A stretch of 64,000 nucleotides of DNA from contig KN880484.1 of the NCBI GenBank assembly GCA_000934385.1, positions 62,001 to 126,000 on the forward strand, read 5' to 3'. Positions 47,554 through 58,330 of this stretch are shown here, in pieces. The position numbers were made by a program, and so were the translations under genes. Position 1 is the stretch's first letter, and every line of letters begins with the position of its first letter. The DNA is from Cylindrobasidium torrendii FP15055 ss-10. Its lineage: Eukaryota > Basidiomycota > Agaricomycetes > Agaricales > Physalacriaceae. Below the pieces are notes generated by a model. The model ran no database searches, was not told the DNA's origin, and saw only the letters and a program-made list of their open reading frames with translations.

Positions 47554-50500
47554 ATGAGCTGGAATAGACATGGTGGAGGCGGTGGGGGGAGAAGGCGTAG
47601 AGGTGAGTTCTATTGCAGCTTCTCCATTTCGTGTTTCTTGGCATGATGGCTCGCCCCAATACATTGTAATGTGGCACGCCTTCAAGGCGCCTAGCAAAAG
47701 AAGCCTCAACAGCGGCAGCGCGCCCGCGCCTACTATGGCTTTAAACAGCCTTGTCTAGTCTTGGGAGATATGTCACCACATCACCATTCCAGAATGGTTA
47801 TCCAGTCATAGTTTTCACACTTGGATGACCTCCTTGCCATGTCCACCTATTCCAGTCCTAGCCCTCTTTGCCCAGCATCTGACGCCCGTATCACACAGAC
47901 GATTATGACCGACGCGAGCGCGAACCTCCGGAGACGCCCTCGGATAGGCTTCGGAGTGCTATTTTCCGAATGGGCGAAGTCGATCCAGTCGAAGAAGTCC
48001 CTCAAGTAGAAGAAAAGATGCGCGTCTTCTTTGCAGAAGAAAGTGTACGAGGAAAGGGCGTTGAAGGGTGTATCCAGTTTATGGCAGAGACACTGCGTTA
48101 TGGGTACGTGCATATTACATTCCAGCATCCAACCATCAACGCGTCTACAGTGTCACAGAACAGCCGTTCAAAGTCCCTCATTACGCTGCCCTACTCCGCC
48201 GACTTCACGACATTCCCGCGGGCGTACAAGCCACCGAAGACGATGAAAAGACAAGCGCGGACGAAAAGATGGGCGAGAAGGAGGATGCTCAGAAAGACGA
48301 ACCCAGTCTGGGTCGACGCATATTGGAGGAATATTGGCGAGGCTTCCAGACATATGTGGACCAGCTGGCTTGGAGAGAGACTCGGCTTTGCGTGAGTTTA
48401 TTCATCCCCACAAATCTACACTGCTGATACGACTCTCTACAGATTCGTTTCTTCGCTCATCTCGCGCTCACCCGCATCATCTCTGCCGACTCGTTCAATT
48501 TGTTACTGCAATCATTCACCGCAGTTCTGGATGAATTCGGCGTTTCCCTCGGAAGGGCCAAGAAGGCTGCACTATGTGCTGGAGAGGGCCTCCTTATTGT
48601 ACGCAATTGTGTGCCATACATATATGCATGCTCACATTCCAATAGGCTGGCTCTGTCCTCCCTCCCAGTGCTGTGTCTACCATCATTGGCTCCATCGATG
48701 CCTACAGCGAATCTACTGCCCATGCGCGTTACTTAGCAAACACTTCAACCAGCCTTTCGAGTGCTACTGTGGAAGAAACAGCCGACGAGGTGCGTTACGC
48801 ATATTGTACTACAGACCTATCTGACCCTTGTGCAGCTTATTGACGCTTTACTGGCCGCATGCCGTTCTCTCGAGAACGCTGAGTTCTCATCTCTTGAGGC
48901 TCCATTCCCCAGACCATACTCCAAATACGATGACTTCTCGGGCGACGGTTTTGTCATCCCCGCGGTCCTAGTTCCCCCAGAGGCCATGGAAGAAAGCGGT
49001 TCGGAGGAAGAGGCACCCGTACGCAAGGACGAGTGGCCAGAATATTTTGTACGTCTTTTCGACAACGACGTGACCCCGGATATCAAGACACCCGCTGGCT
49101 ACGCTATTCGTACGGATCTGATCGCCATCCTGGATGTTTTCGAGGTCAACCGCAAGGAATGTGCGCGTCTGTTGCTGGAGTATCCCAAGTGGACTTTGGA
49201 AGGGAGCTTCAAGCCAAAACCTGGTGCCCCAGTGCAGGCAGACCCAGTGCCCGGCAAAGATTGGCAGCTCGAGAGCACCATTATTGAGTCCATTCTTGGG
49301 GCATATTTCGTGTTGCCGGAGCCGACCATGCCACCCGTATACTACATGAGTGTCATCACCGAGCTCTGCAAACTTTCGCCCCAGACCATTGGACCCGCAG
49401 TTGGAAAATCGATTCGCAAACTCTACAGCACACTAGGGGACGGCCTGGATGTCGAAATATCTCGCCGCTTTGCAGAGTGGTTTGCTCTGCATATGAGCAA
49501 CTTCAACTTCCTCTGGGTATGGAAGGAGTGGTTACCCGACTTGGAGCTTGACGTCGCCCATCCGAGACGGGCATATATGCGCCGCGCTGTGAGCTACGAA
49601 ATTCGCCTGGCATACTATGAACGCATTGTGAAGACGCTGCCGGACAGGATGGGCGAGGAGGATGCATTTACCGTGCCAAAGAGGGCGCCAGGTCCCGTCT
49701 TCCCGTACGAAGACCCCGAGCATCCGTTCTACGAAGGCTCCCAAGCTGTTCTCGGCCTAATTCGCGGAAGGGCCAAACCAGAAGAGGCCATTGAATACTT
49801 GGAGACGCTGAAGGGCATCGTAGAGACTGCGGATCCAGCGGCAAACGTCCAGGATGTCGTGCTCACCATTGTGGTGCAGAGTCTGCTCAGCGTCGGCTCG
49901 CGCAGTTTCTCACATCTGCTCAACGCGATTGAGCGGTACCTACCGTTGCTTCGGCATCTTGTTGCATCTGGGGGCAGAAAGGATGCGGTGCTTACAGCAG
50001 TAGCATCTTTCTGGCAGGAAAATTCGCAAATGGTTGTCATTGTGTTTGACAAGCTTATGCAGTATCAAATCGTGGACACGACGGAGGTGATTGGATGGGT
50101 GTTCACGGATGGTGCGGCTGGTGGTGGTGAAGAGCCTCTTGGTCGGACCAAAGGGACTATAGGAGAGCTTGGATGGAGTTTGGTACATGCTGCGCTCAGC
50201 AAGGCGAATGGCCGCGTGAATGTAGCCAGAAAGCGGATGGCTGCGCTGAGGAAAGAGGACGATGACACTCGTGCGCGCGCGATTGCTGTGGATGCGCCGG
50301 AGGGTCCAGGGTTTGGCGATGGAGCGGATGTTAAAAACGAGGAGAGTGCTGATATGGACGTGGACGGGATAAAGAAGGAGAATTTGGAGAACCCTGCGCT
50401 GGCCACGGCGACAAAGGCATTTGACAGTCTCGTCAAGGAGCAGCGCGGGGGGTTGGCGAGGGCCCTTGAAGGCTTTGGGAGCATACTAGTTCCCTCTGGC

Positions 50501-50810
50501 GAGGATGAAGGCTCGCAGGCGATGAAGAAAGTGTCAAGGGATGAGGAGTGGGAACAGAGAGGTAGTTGGGGCAAAGCAGAATGGCATGCGTGGGAGTCAT
50601 GGGGATGGTACCGCCATTTCTGTCGAGTGGTACGTGCTCTCGGTCCTGCGACGTTCAGTTTCTCTGACTTTGTTTCCTTAGTATTCGCCGTATCTTCGGA
50701 CATATGCTGCGACGCTTTCGACGGTATCATTTGCCTCATTTGACGGCTCGACTGAAGCAACAGCGGTGCTAGTCAAGAAAATGTTCAACTCGGCTATTGG
50801 ATCAGATTGA
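47554..50810 (+). CDS. Nuclear cap-binding complex large subunit (CBP80)
   Basis: Seven exons: 47554-47602, 47899-48103, 48151-48391, 48443-48598, 48646-48789, 48836-50629, 50682-50810; 905 aa. Binds CBP20 and the m7G cap of nascent mRNA, acting in splicing, export and the pioneer round of translation. The N-terminus MSWNRHGGGGGGRRRRDDYD continues across a 296-nt first intron, exceptional for this window. MIF4G-type helical repeats follow: EQPFKVPHYAALLRRLHD, LAWRETRLCIRFFAHLALTR, SRRFAEWFALHMSNFNFLW and WLPDLELDVAHPRRAYMRR. The C-terminus has an acidic segment (SADMDVDGIKKENLEN) and ends YLRTYAATLSTVSF. Likely essential. Frame and family are unambiguous; the long first intron could hide an alternative exon. 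Confidence 0.95.
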
Positions 50811-51022
50811 TAATATGGTTATGTATATCTTGAACAGTATGTATTACGCACTTTTCTGGTGCATGGCACGAGCCATTCAAACACTGTATCACGAAAGTCA
50901 CCTTTCACACTAACGAGGCTCATCTCGTGAAAATTGAACACAGAGCTTTGTTATTTCAAAGGGCGCTCGTGCACTGTATGCAATAAGTATTAGTACGTGC
51001 GATTCTACCGGTATGTGTAGTG

Positions 51023-52276
51023 CTAATCAGATGAGTACTGGAAATATTTCTCGACCCCATAGTTCATGGGCATATGCGGGTCCGGGGTACTTATGACCTT
51101 CACCGACCCAACGACCTTCTTTTTCCCACGCATACTCTCCATTATCATTTTCTGGCAGACGGCCGCATCTGAAGATGTCGCCCTCCCTCTATCTGCAACG
51201 CATAATGAATGGACGCCATGCTGGCCGAGGGCATCTGCCAAGTCCGGAAGGGCGTTCTCTCCGGAGACATGTTGCGATTCCGCGATATCGACATGCACGA
51301 CGACGTGCTGCCATGCAACGTTCTCGCTGCGCCTAAGAACACCAACAAGGTGTTGGAGGCTCTGGCGGACGTCAATGCCCATCAGCCTGAGGCGTCCAAC
51401 CTCGAGCGGGACACCGTCTTCCCAATCCTCGGTGGCTAATAAGTAACAAGACCGGTCAGCCAATGAAAGCTGCGCGGATATAGGGCCAGACATACAGATT
51501 TCGCATTGTAACTCGCATATGTCAGGATACATCTCGAGCATGTTGGCTAGATCCTCTTCGTCAGTCCGGGTCACGCGCAAAGCGCGAACATTATCGAAAG
51601 CGTCGCGTAGGATGGGCGAATCAACATCCCACTCCAATTGAGTGTCCATGTTGTGAATAACGAGTGTCTGGGCAGGGAGGGCATGCACGCCACTGGCAGC
51701 GGATATGTCGTCCAGGCTTTCACAATAAACAGTTTCTACTGTATGAAGGGCAGGGTAGTGCGAAAGCAAGCGCACGAAGGCCGGAGGTGTAAACGTCAGG
51801 GTTTGGAATTGTAGCTTCTTGACATTCTGCGGGATGAAAGACACCAAGCCTGCGATGAGACCGTCGTCGAGATCTTCCCCTTCGACGAAATCCAAACGTA
51901 CGGTGTCGAGATGAGGAAGAAGGCTAAATCCGCGAGTGAGCTGGTCCCAGGCGACTGAAGTGCGTTCATTGTCAATAGCAAGATACACGGTCACTTTCTT
52001 CACAACGGATGGATGGATGCTGTGATTTGCCTTCGCATTGGGCATTAGCTGCTGAAAGAAGAGTCGGGCATCGCTGTCGAGTTCGATGCGGGGGCCATTG
52101 GCTTCGAGGTGGACGATAACATCGCGGTATAAATGGCGCCGCACGCTTTGCCCGAACCTAGAGTGGCTTTGCAGAAGTGGGAGCAGAGATTCATCATTGT
52201 TGGCGGCTACATGGTCGACCACAGCGTCGATGACCTCCTGCGGAAGTTGTGGCAGATGATGTTGGTGAGACGACAT
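51023..52276 (-). CDS. F-box/LRR-like protein (417 aa, single exon)
   Basis: Intronless frame starting MSSHQHHLPQLPQEVIDAVV. The LPQEVIDAVVDHVAAN opening resembles the degenerate F-box common in agaricomycetes, which carry very many such genes. The remainder has leucine-rich segments typical of these proteins (LLPHLDTVRLDFVEGEDLDD, NVKKLQFQTLTFTPPAFVRL). Presumed SCF ubiquitin-ligase substrate adaptor; substrate unknown. I chose the second in-frame ATG (an upstream one would add 22 residues, MNWDSYITASI) because the F-box normally begins near the N-terminus. Convergent with CBP80, 210 bases apart. Confidence 0.7.
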   Translation of the reverse strand: MSSHQHHLPQLPQEVIDAVVDHVAANNDESLLPLLQSHSRFGQSVRRHLYRDVIVHLEANGPRIELDSDARLFFQQLMPNAKANHSIHPSVVKKVTVYLAIDNERTSVAWDQLTRGFSLLPHLDTVRLDFVEGEDLDDGLIAGLVSFIPQNVKKLQFQTLTFTPPAFVRLLSHYPALHTVETVYCESLDDISAASGVHALPAQTLVIHNMDTQLEWDVDSPILRDAFDNVRALRVTRTDEEDLANMLEMYPDICELQCEICMSGPISAQLSLADRSCYLLATEDWEDGVPLEVGRLRLMGIDVRQSLQHLVGVLRRSENVAWQHVVVHVDIAESQHVSGENALPDLADALGQHGVHSLCVADRGRATSSDAAVCQKMIMESMRGKKKVVGSVKVISTPDPHMPMNYGVEKYFQYSSD

Positions 52277-52736
52277 AGTGAAAGGCTGCTGCCGGACCAC
52301 TGTAAAAAGAATGGAAGCCGTTATATATGAATCCCAATTCAATACACATACAAACGGGGATGCACACGTTTACGCTAAGCGACTGCCCATTCCAGCCGTT
52401 GTTTGCGATACAGGACACAGAAAATGGTTCATGGTTCAGAAGGAGTTGTACCCTTCATCACCCCACGCATTCTGTCAAAAACAACTCCCCCCCTGGTGCT
52501 GCGCCAGCGTCCAATAAGTCAATTGGGAGTACAAAGTCATGAAAAACGATTTGGCGAAAAGGAGGCTACCGTCCAGCCCTATAGGAACCGCAGAGGGACG
52601 CGTGTGAAAAGGTCTTCAAGATCGTTCAAATCCCACGACCAAATCGATGCCCGAATCTCCCTATCCGTAGATCTTGCAAGGTCAGAAAAACGACTGCATG
52701 GTATTCCACTCAATGAAATGAAAAAGACTATAAATG
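52277..52736. other. Intergenic, F-box-like upstream region
   Basis: About 460 bases between the F-box-like start and the stop of the fucosyltransferase-like gene, both on the minus strand. No gene or repeat seen. Confidence 0.4.
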
Positions 52737-54462
52737 TCAGAATAGATCAAATGCCCGCCACTGTGGTATTATAACACCCTTCAGGTCCAACTCAACCCAT
52801 CGTGCGGTTCGTTGGTTGATGTGGCCATCGCCTTTGGGGTCCATCGACCCAAACGCCTCTTCCCACCCTAATGCAACCGCGGACAGCTTGCATGCCGCGG
52901 CATTCAATGTACAAAATATCCATCCAGGCTCGGCCATTCGCCCAGTTCCCCAGCCACTGAGAAGTGCAAAATCGACGATCATACCCCGCGTTAAACGAAG
53001 TCGGCTTTCGGCGTCGTATGCACTCCATTCTGCCTGAAGATACTCATGTGGACTGGCAATAGCACGCAGCTCCGGGTGCTTGCTTCGTCCGAGGTAATAC
53101 ACTTCCTTCTTTTGCTCTTTCTCGAGGGTACTTGCCATTGCTGCCAATGCGGTCGGTGAATCCGATGCCAGGAATGCTAATGGCGCATTCGACGTCTGGA
53201 AGGCCTCTGCGATAGTCTCGAGCGGGATATATTCGTTCCGGTGCGCGTACGATTCAGCATGCATGTCACCGCGTCGTATATGGGCAGCGACGTAGTTGGA
53301 TGTTTCCTGAATCAACTCTGAACGAGCAAGGTCTATGAGCTTCACGTTCTCTTGACTGGGCTTGATAGTGTTGACCATTGATTCACGGGACATGCCAAAT
53401 ATCGGTTCGAGGCGGTTGGTAGAATGCTGGTAAGGGTCTTCATAGGTGTCCATGTACATGCTTCCCATGTGGAATTTGGCAGTGCCAGAAGTGATGACCC
53501 AATGGCGAGCATGGCGGGGACAAGCAGCATATTCTGGGGAGACGATGAGCAGGAGACGAGTAGACGATACTGAATCTGTACCTTCAGGCGGGGGAGGCTT
53601 GCAGCCAGGTTGTGGACCGGGCTGGGTCTCTCGGACATCTTCAAAGTGGTCCGTCCACCTTTGAAAAGTGAGAATGAGGAAAAGGGAAGTAGGATGGAGT
53701 GCTTGCCGTCCACGGTTCCAGTGGGTATCATCAATCAGGAATGTCCGACCTCGCTACTCGCCAGTGAGCAAAGCGTCTAGACAACCAAAGAACACTCACC
53801 TCACGCGCTAAAGCAGCCACTTGTGCAATCAGTGCTACATCTGCTAATAGCCCACGATCCCCGTCCAAGAGATAGGTGATGGTACTGTTGCACACTTCGC
53901 TATCCACTGTGTGGGCCGTATCCTTCACGTCACCCATCGGGACCCAGAATTTGCCCATCGGCATTCTGCTGTCCGTCAACTTCCAGCATTCGTGTACATA
54001 TTCCTTGCCCTGCAGAGGGAACGACGTGTAGTTTTCATATGAAATGAGAAGTGCCGGATCCACAGGCGCGACACTAACAGCTGGCGTTGTTGCTGCAGTT
54101 AACGAATTGATGCCCATGTACCATTCGAGTGTCCCGGGATTTTTGAAAGAGACGATGGCCAGAATGAGGAGGAATCCAGCGACGCAGCTCCAGAATAGGA
54201 TGGACGCGCGCGCGGCCAGTGGTCCAATGCTCTTCAGCTCTTTTGGAGTTCGACTAGAGAGAAGCGGCGCGGACTGTGAGTCCTGGTCGTCTGGGTCTAG
54301 ATATTCGTGCTGTCGTATTGCTTGCAGTTCCTCGGCGGTGAAGCCTTCCTCGGCGCGGCCGGCTCGCGAATGGGGTGTCCGTGGAGTCAAGGAAATGTTT
54401 TCGTATGGGTCCACCATGGCGCTCGACGAGCCAACATTTCGGAGGGGACTGGGGCGGGCCAT
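52737..54462 (-). CDS. GT23/O-FucT-like fucosyltransferase, type II membrane protein
   Basis: Four exons: 54462-53800, 53753-53707, 53658-53582, 53533-52737; 527 aa. A cytosolic N-terminus of about 85 residues, one membrane anchor (ILFWSCVAGFLLILAIVSF), then a lumenal domain with RGRTFLIDDTHWNRG, ARHWVITSGTAKFHMGS and the nucleotide-sugar motif HIRRGD near residue 350, followed by LAFLASDSP. This fits the fucosyltransferase superfamily (FUT8/NodZ, GT23-related) acting in the Golgi. Acceptor unknown. The intron at 53659-53706 has a GC donor (GCAAGC); no GT alternative keeps the frame. The last exon boundary at 53534-53581 gives EEYAACPRHARHW. The C-terminal Trp/Phe-rich end looks complete. Confidence 0.8.
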
Positions 54463-54701
54463 TGCGGTAGAAAGGTAGAATAAACGTGCCAGACGTTAAG
54501 GAGAAAGAGCAGTGATGGTCGTTAGAAAGACAACAGAACAGTACCACCGATCACAGCCTAAGCCTAGGTCGTTTCTGATTCTAAACTTGACAACACTCAA
54601 ACGTCTCTATTCTGCCTAGACCTATTCTTCACTCTGGCTCCCAAGTCTGGTGGGATAAAACGCAAGACGCTATATTAGATGTGCATTTGACAAACTATAC
54701 T

Positions 54702-56332
54702 CTAAGCCATCACAGTAAGTTGCGGGAACGGACGCGTCGCATCCACCTCCAGCGGCGGAGTCGCGAACGACTTCATGATCCCATTCCACACAAACTCCCT
54801 CGGGTTTCCTCCACTTTGCGTGTACGCGGCCATGAAGGTGGAATCCCCCGCTTCCGCCGCCATTGCCCTCGACTGCCGCCAAAGTTCGAACAGACCAGTC
54901 GCCTCAGTGGCCGTCAACCCCTCCGGGACGTGCAGCGGCACCATACCATCGAGATATTCCCGCACAGACTTGCGTTGCTTCTGGTACGGACTCCATGCAC
55001 GCCCCTCCTCAAATTCGTCCAGTCCCAGTCCCATGTACATGTCATTCGAAACAGGGAACTGCGTGTTGGTCGACCTCAGCGCGCCGAACACTGCTCCACG
55101 CGCGAAAGATTTGCGTCCTCCAGCATATTCCATGATCAAACGCGGCACATTGAGGTGGTAGGAAGTAATGCCGTCGAAATGCGGGTCCTTGTACTTCGTC
55201 TTGCCGTAGAGCGACTGGAAGTCGTCCACTGCTAGGAGGACAGGGTGCTCTTTCTGTTTTCCGAGTTCCGCCAGAACAACTTCCAGGACCTGGGGCGCGA
55301 AGTACTTGTCGGTCTCCGCGATACGGTGCAGCTCCTGCAACGGCTGGCCAGCTTCGACGCTGACCTTGCCAAAGTCGTGCTTCTCTGTAGTGGTAAGAGT
55401 GTCGAGAATAGCTTGGTTGGTGCTAAAGATACGCTGGACGAGCTGCCACGAAAAGAAGGGCTGGACGTATGTCCGTGTGCGCAGGTCGTATACATGTGTC
55501 GTTGTCGAGTCCACCGTTGCATATGCACGCGGAATATAGATGACGACCCACTTCTGCAGGTGGCAATGTTGCACGGTTTGAAGGAGGAGGTGGGATTTTC
55601 CCGTTCCGGCGCTGCCAACTGTGACGAATGAGATTGGGTGACATGGGCCTAGAGTGCAACGCACCATAGCATATCCGTGAATCTGAGCTTGGGTTTCCCG
55701 CAGCGCGCTCAACTAGACCAGTCATTTGAAGGGTGCTTTCGCGAATGATGGTACATGGTTGAGTGAGAAGGCGGAACTGTATAATGTTAGGACACTATAA
55801 TTCATGACACTACTACGCACCTCAACGAGAGTGGTTTTTGGTAGTCCAAAGTACCTCGCCGGACTGGTCTGGGGGTTGGCGTAAAGCACGGGCTTTCCAA
55901 TATTCTGTGGTTGCAACGTCCGCTCGGAAAACTCAGGGAACATCAAGTTACTCCTGCTCTCGGGTTTGAAGACAGAGTTGGTGAGAAGCTCATCCGGCAT
56001 TTTGTGAAATATCTACACAGCGTCAGGATATGGGGATGCATGTCTTGGGAACTTTGGACGTACGCCCTTGTTATGCTCTCGCTTGTACTTTTTGTACTCT
56101 CTCCGCGTCTTGTTTAATTTCCATGCCGCAACACCTTGAACAGGTCAGCCTTGCTTGGAAAAGCGCATACGGAAGGTCAAATACCAGCAGTGTTGTGCCG
56201 CGTCTGGAGGAGGGAAACGGCATGCTGGATAATTGGGCGTGGTTGCGATGGACCAGCACGGCCCAGAATGACCTTGGGAAACGTCAACCGAAGAGTTCAA
56301 AGGCGTAGAGTACGAGCGCGTACAGACGCCAT
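54702..56332 (-). CDS. Mitochondrial small ribosomal subunit protein mS29 (DAP3/Rsm23)
   Basis: Six exons: 56332-56324, 56272-56185, 56134-56064, 56012-55821, 55776-55665, 55618-54702; 462 aa. mS29 is a GTP-binding protein in the head of the mitoribosomal small subunit. The P-loop GSAGTGKSHLLLQ is near residue 160, then WVVIYIPRA, AQIHGY-type context and LLAVDDFQSLYG. The first exon is just nine bases (ATGGCGTCT). With the next it encodes a presequence (MASVILGRAGPSQPRPIIQH), and the third adds the basic helix TRREYKKYKREHNKG. All introns are 44-51 nt. The C-terminus FVWNGIMKSF is typical. The assignment is strong; the N-terminal exons rest on splice signals only. Confidence 0.92.
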
Positions 56333-56573
56333 GCCGCGTCGCCGTGAAAGTTTCGGACGAAGAAGGAATGTCACGCACTGTGACGATCATTGTTATTGGA
56401 ATATAGATATTGGACAGACTGAAAAGCCCTCTCAGCGCGTTCTACTAAAGCTATAGTATCAGGGTTTTGAAGCTCTGCAATATTTTCCAGATTCAGTGCA
56501 TCGAATTCTGGTTGAGTAAACCTCAGTTGCTGTGCGTACATCGCCGTTTTGGCTTGTAGCTGACTTATAGAAC

Positions 56574-56764
56574 ATGTTCTACGATGGGTTTACTGAGTCA
56601 AACTTCCCCAGGCCTCCTCAATCGCCGTACCAGACTGTACTGTTAGCCGCTCTGCCACGATTCGAGGTAAGTGCGAGGTAAGTGATAGCACGCTAGTCTG
56701 ACATTCGGTGAGCAACTTTCACTAGTCCTCTCTCCACTGTAAACTGTCCAACGAAGGACGCTAG
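56574..56764 (+). CDS. Possible tiny spliced ORF (43 aa)
   Basis: Exons 56574-56666 and 56726-56764; the donor is GTAAGT, the acceptor ACTAG, and the joined frame ends at a TAG. The peptide MFYDGFTESNFPRPPQSPYQ continues to LSNEGR. No family. An acceptor-like TATAG just before the ATG hints that this may be the 3' part of a decayed gene. Speculative. Confidence 0.25.
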
Positions 56765-56883
56765 ATGTAGCTCATGAAGAACATTGGGGAATATTTCTGT
56801 GTGCCCAGACTTCGAAATCAGTCCACGGCAGTGAAGGCCGGTCAAAAGGAATGGCATTTCGAGGGTATGTGCCAGAATGCGAA

Positions 56884-57492
56884 CTACTGCCTGGATGTCG
56901 GCGTAGACGTACCACTTCTCGGTTTGAAAGCGTGATTACCTTCGGGCGGCCCTTTCGGCTGTCGCTTCGCGTTCGGGTTGACAGCCACATCTGCCGTCGA
57001 GCTCGAACCTTGTTGTTCCCCAAATATCCGTTGGCGAGCCTCCTTGTACTTGGCTTCGCGCTCTGAAATATGCTCTCGTGGGGTTTCCTTCTTTGCAGTA
57101 GGATTTGGCGAGGAGGACGAAGGTCGTTTGAGAATGGTGATGGCAGGCTGGAAAGCACCAGCGGGTATAGCGTTTGCAGGGATGGGTATGACTGGCCTGG
57201 GCTGTTCAGGTAGTGCAATGGGCACAATTTGGCTACCAGAACAGTTAATACAATACGCGGAGTGCCCAACATGCAAACGCACGGGTTTGGCTGAGCTGGC
57301 GACACTGGCACATCGCGTTGGACATCCTCATCATCAGAATCTTCCCAATCATCCTTTATTGGAAAAGTTTTGCTGCGTTGGGGTTGAGAAGAAGGCTGAA
57401 GCCGGACGTTTTGTAAACCCATCTGGCAGAAGGAGGGCCGCACGCACGCTAGACGTCGATGCGGTTGTCCAGTCATCGATGGAAGAGACCAT
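56884..57492 (-). CDS. SUZ-domain RNA-binding protein (168 aa)
   Basis: Three exons: 57492-57448, 57395-57283, 57232-56884. A short N-terminus MVSSIDDWTTAST, then IKDDWEDSDDED, and the SUZ domain ITILKRPSSSSPNPT followed by TPREHISEREAKYKEARQRI. This order (DDWEDSDDE, then SUZ) is that of SUZ-domain-containing protein 1 homologues, which bind RNA and influence mRNA stability. Rest disordered. The 52-nt first intron was preferred over a 94-nt version; both leave an open frame, the longer removing SPSSQPQRSKTFPIK. The C-terminus NHAFKPRSGTSTPTSRQ is accepted as is; a further intron there is possible. Convergent with the possible tiny ORF. Confidence 0.8.
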
Positions 57493-57827
57493 TTTGCACC
57501 TTCAATAATGAGAGCGAGGAGCTGCGGTCCAAATGGGTGGGCAGGATGTTTGTAGGCGTACGAGAGGTGCACAATAGTGTTGTCAAGAAGCAACAAGATG
57601 CGATCATCAACTGATCGCTACTGGGTGCGCGCTGCGCGCGATTACAATGAGTTTACCGGCCTTGAAGCTTGAAGGTCTATATCCCGCTATTTCACTGGAC
57701 CATTCAAACCGCTTAAACTTTTAGTAGCCTTTACCTTTAGCCTTTCCACTCATGATCTATCATCTATCGCGACCGTTGAATTGGATTTTGATGGCTCTGC
57801 CGCACAAAAAGGAACTACGCCATCAGC
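57493..57827. other. Intergenic, SUZ gene upstream to tRNA
   Basis: About 335 bases with the SUZ gene promoter and the 3' side of the tRNA gene. A T5 Pol III stop on the minus strand lies at 57806-57810. Nothing else seen. Confidence 0.4.
57806..57810 (-). terminator. Pol III terminator of tRNA-Asp copy 1
   Basis: Run of five T on the minus strand, 17 bases downstream of the tRNA 3' end. Confidence 0.6.
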
Positions 57828-57898
57828 TCTCTGCCTGGGAGTCGAACCCAGCTTTCGCGCGTGACAGGCGCGTGTACTAACCGATATACTAGCAAAGA
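57828..57898 (-). tRNA. tRNA-Asp (GTC), copy 1
   Basis: 71 bases, no intron. Acceptor stem TCTTTGC/GCAGAGA (one G-T pair), D arm GTAT-ATCGGTTA-GTAC, anticodon arm CGCGC-CTGTCAC-GCGCG with anticodon GTC, T arm CTGGG-TTCGACT-CCCAG. Identical to the copy at 62363-62433 on the other strand. Confidence 0.96.
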
Positions 57899-58330
57899 TG
57901 CTTCGACTCCAAGGGTTTCTGATTTAGTGTCTAATTAACACTTTGTCCTAGTGTTACTTTCTAATACTGTAACTCAGAGTCATACGCAGACATATCATAC
58001 CTACTTACATGCAGGCACGTTGGCTTGTCAGATGTATAGATCATGAGAACCCTCGCGAGCGATGCTGGGTAGAGGGGCTCGAGGCAAACGTCTTTTTGGC
58101 TTTCTTCCCACCAACAGAATAAAGATGTTCCTCTTTCTGGAGACGATTCTTGTCGTCGTACAGTGTATTACTGATGTAATTAGACAATTTCATGTAGAGC
58201 AGAGCAAAACAAAATGATCCAAGAACCCAAAGGAAGAAAGAACCGTATCAAAGAATGACAACCCAGTACTAAGTAGCGTGAAGGGGCATGAGAAGTCCAA
58301 ATGCAATCCAAGTCCATGACTATGTTCTGA
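57899..58330. other. Intergenic, SRPK-like 3' side
   Basis: About 430 bases between the tRNA and the kinase stop. AT-rich, with no gene or repeat seen. Confidence 0.4.

Noticed and set aside
47165..47557. 130-aa plus-strand frame before CBP80
   Set aside because: Overlaps the CBP80 start in another frame and lacks protein-like character.
52559..52580. CTACCG site as a further hairpin
   Set aside because: Adjacent arms (GGAGG and TCCAG) do not pair through the loop as in the other elements.
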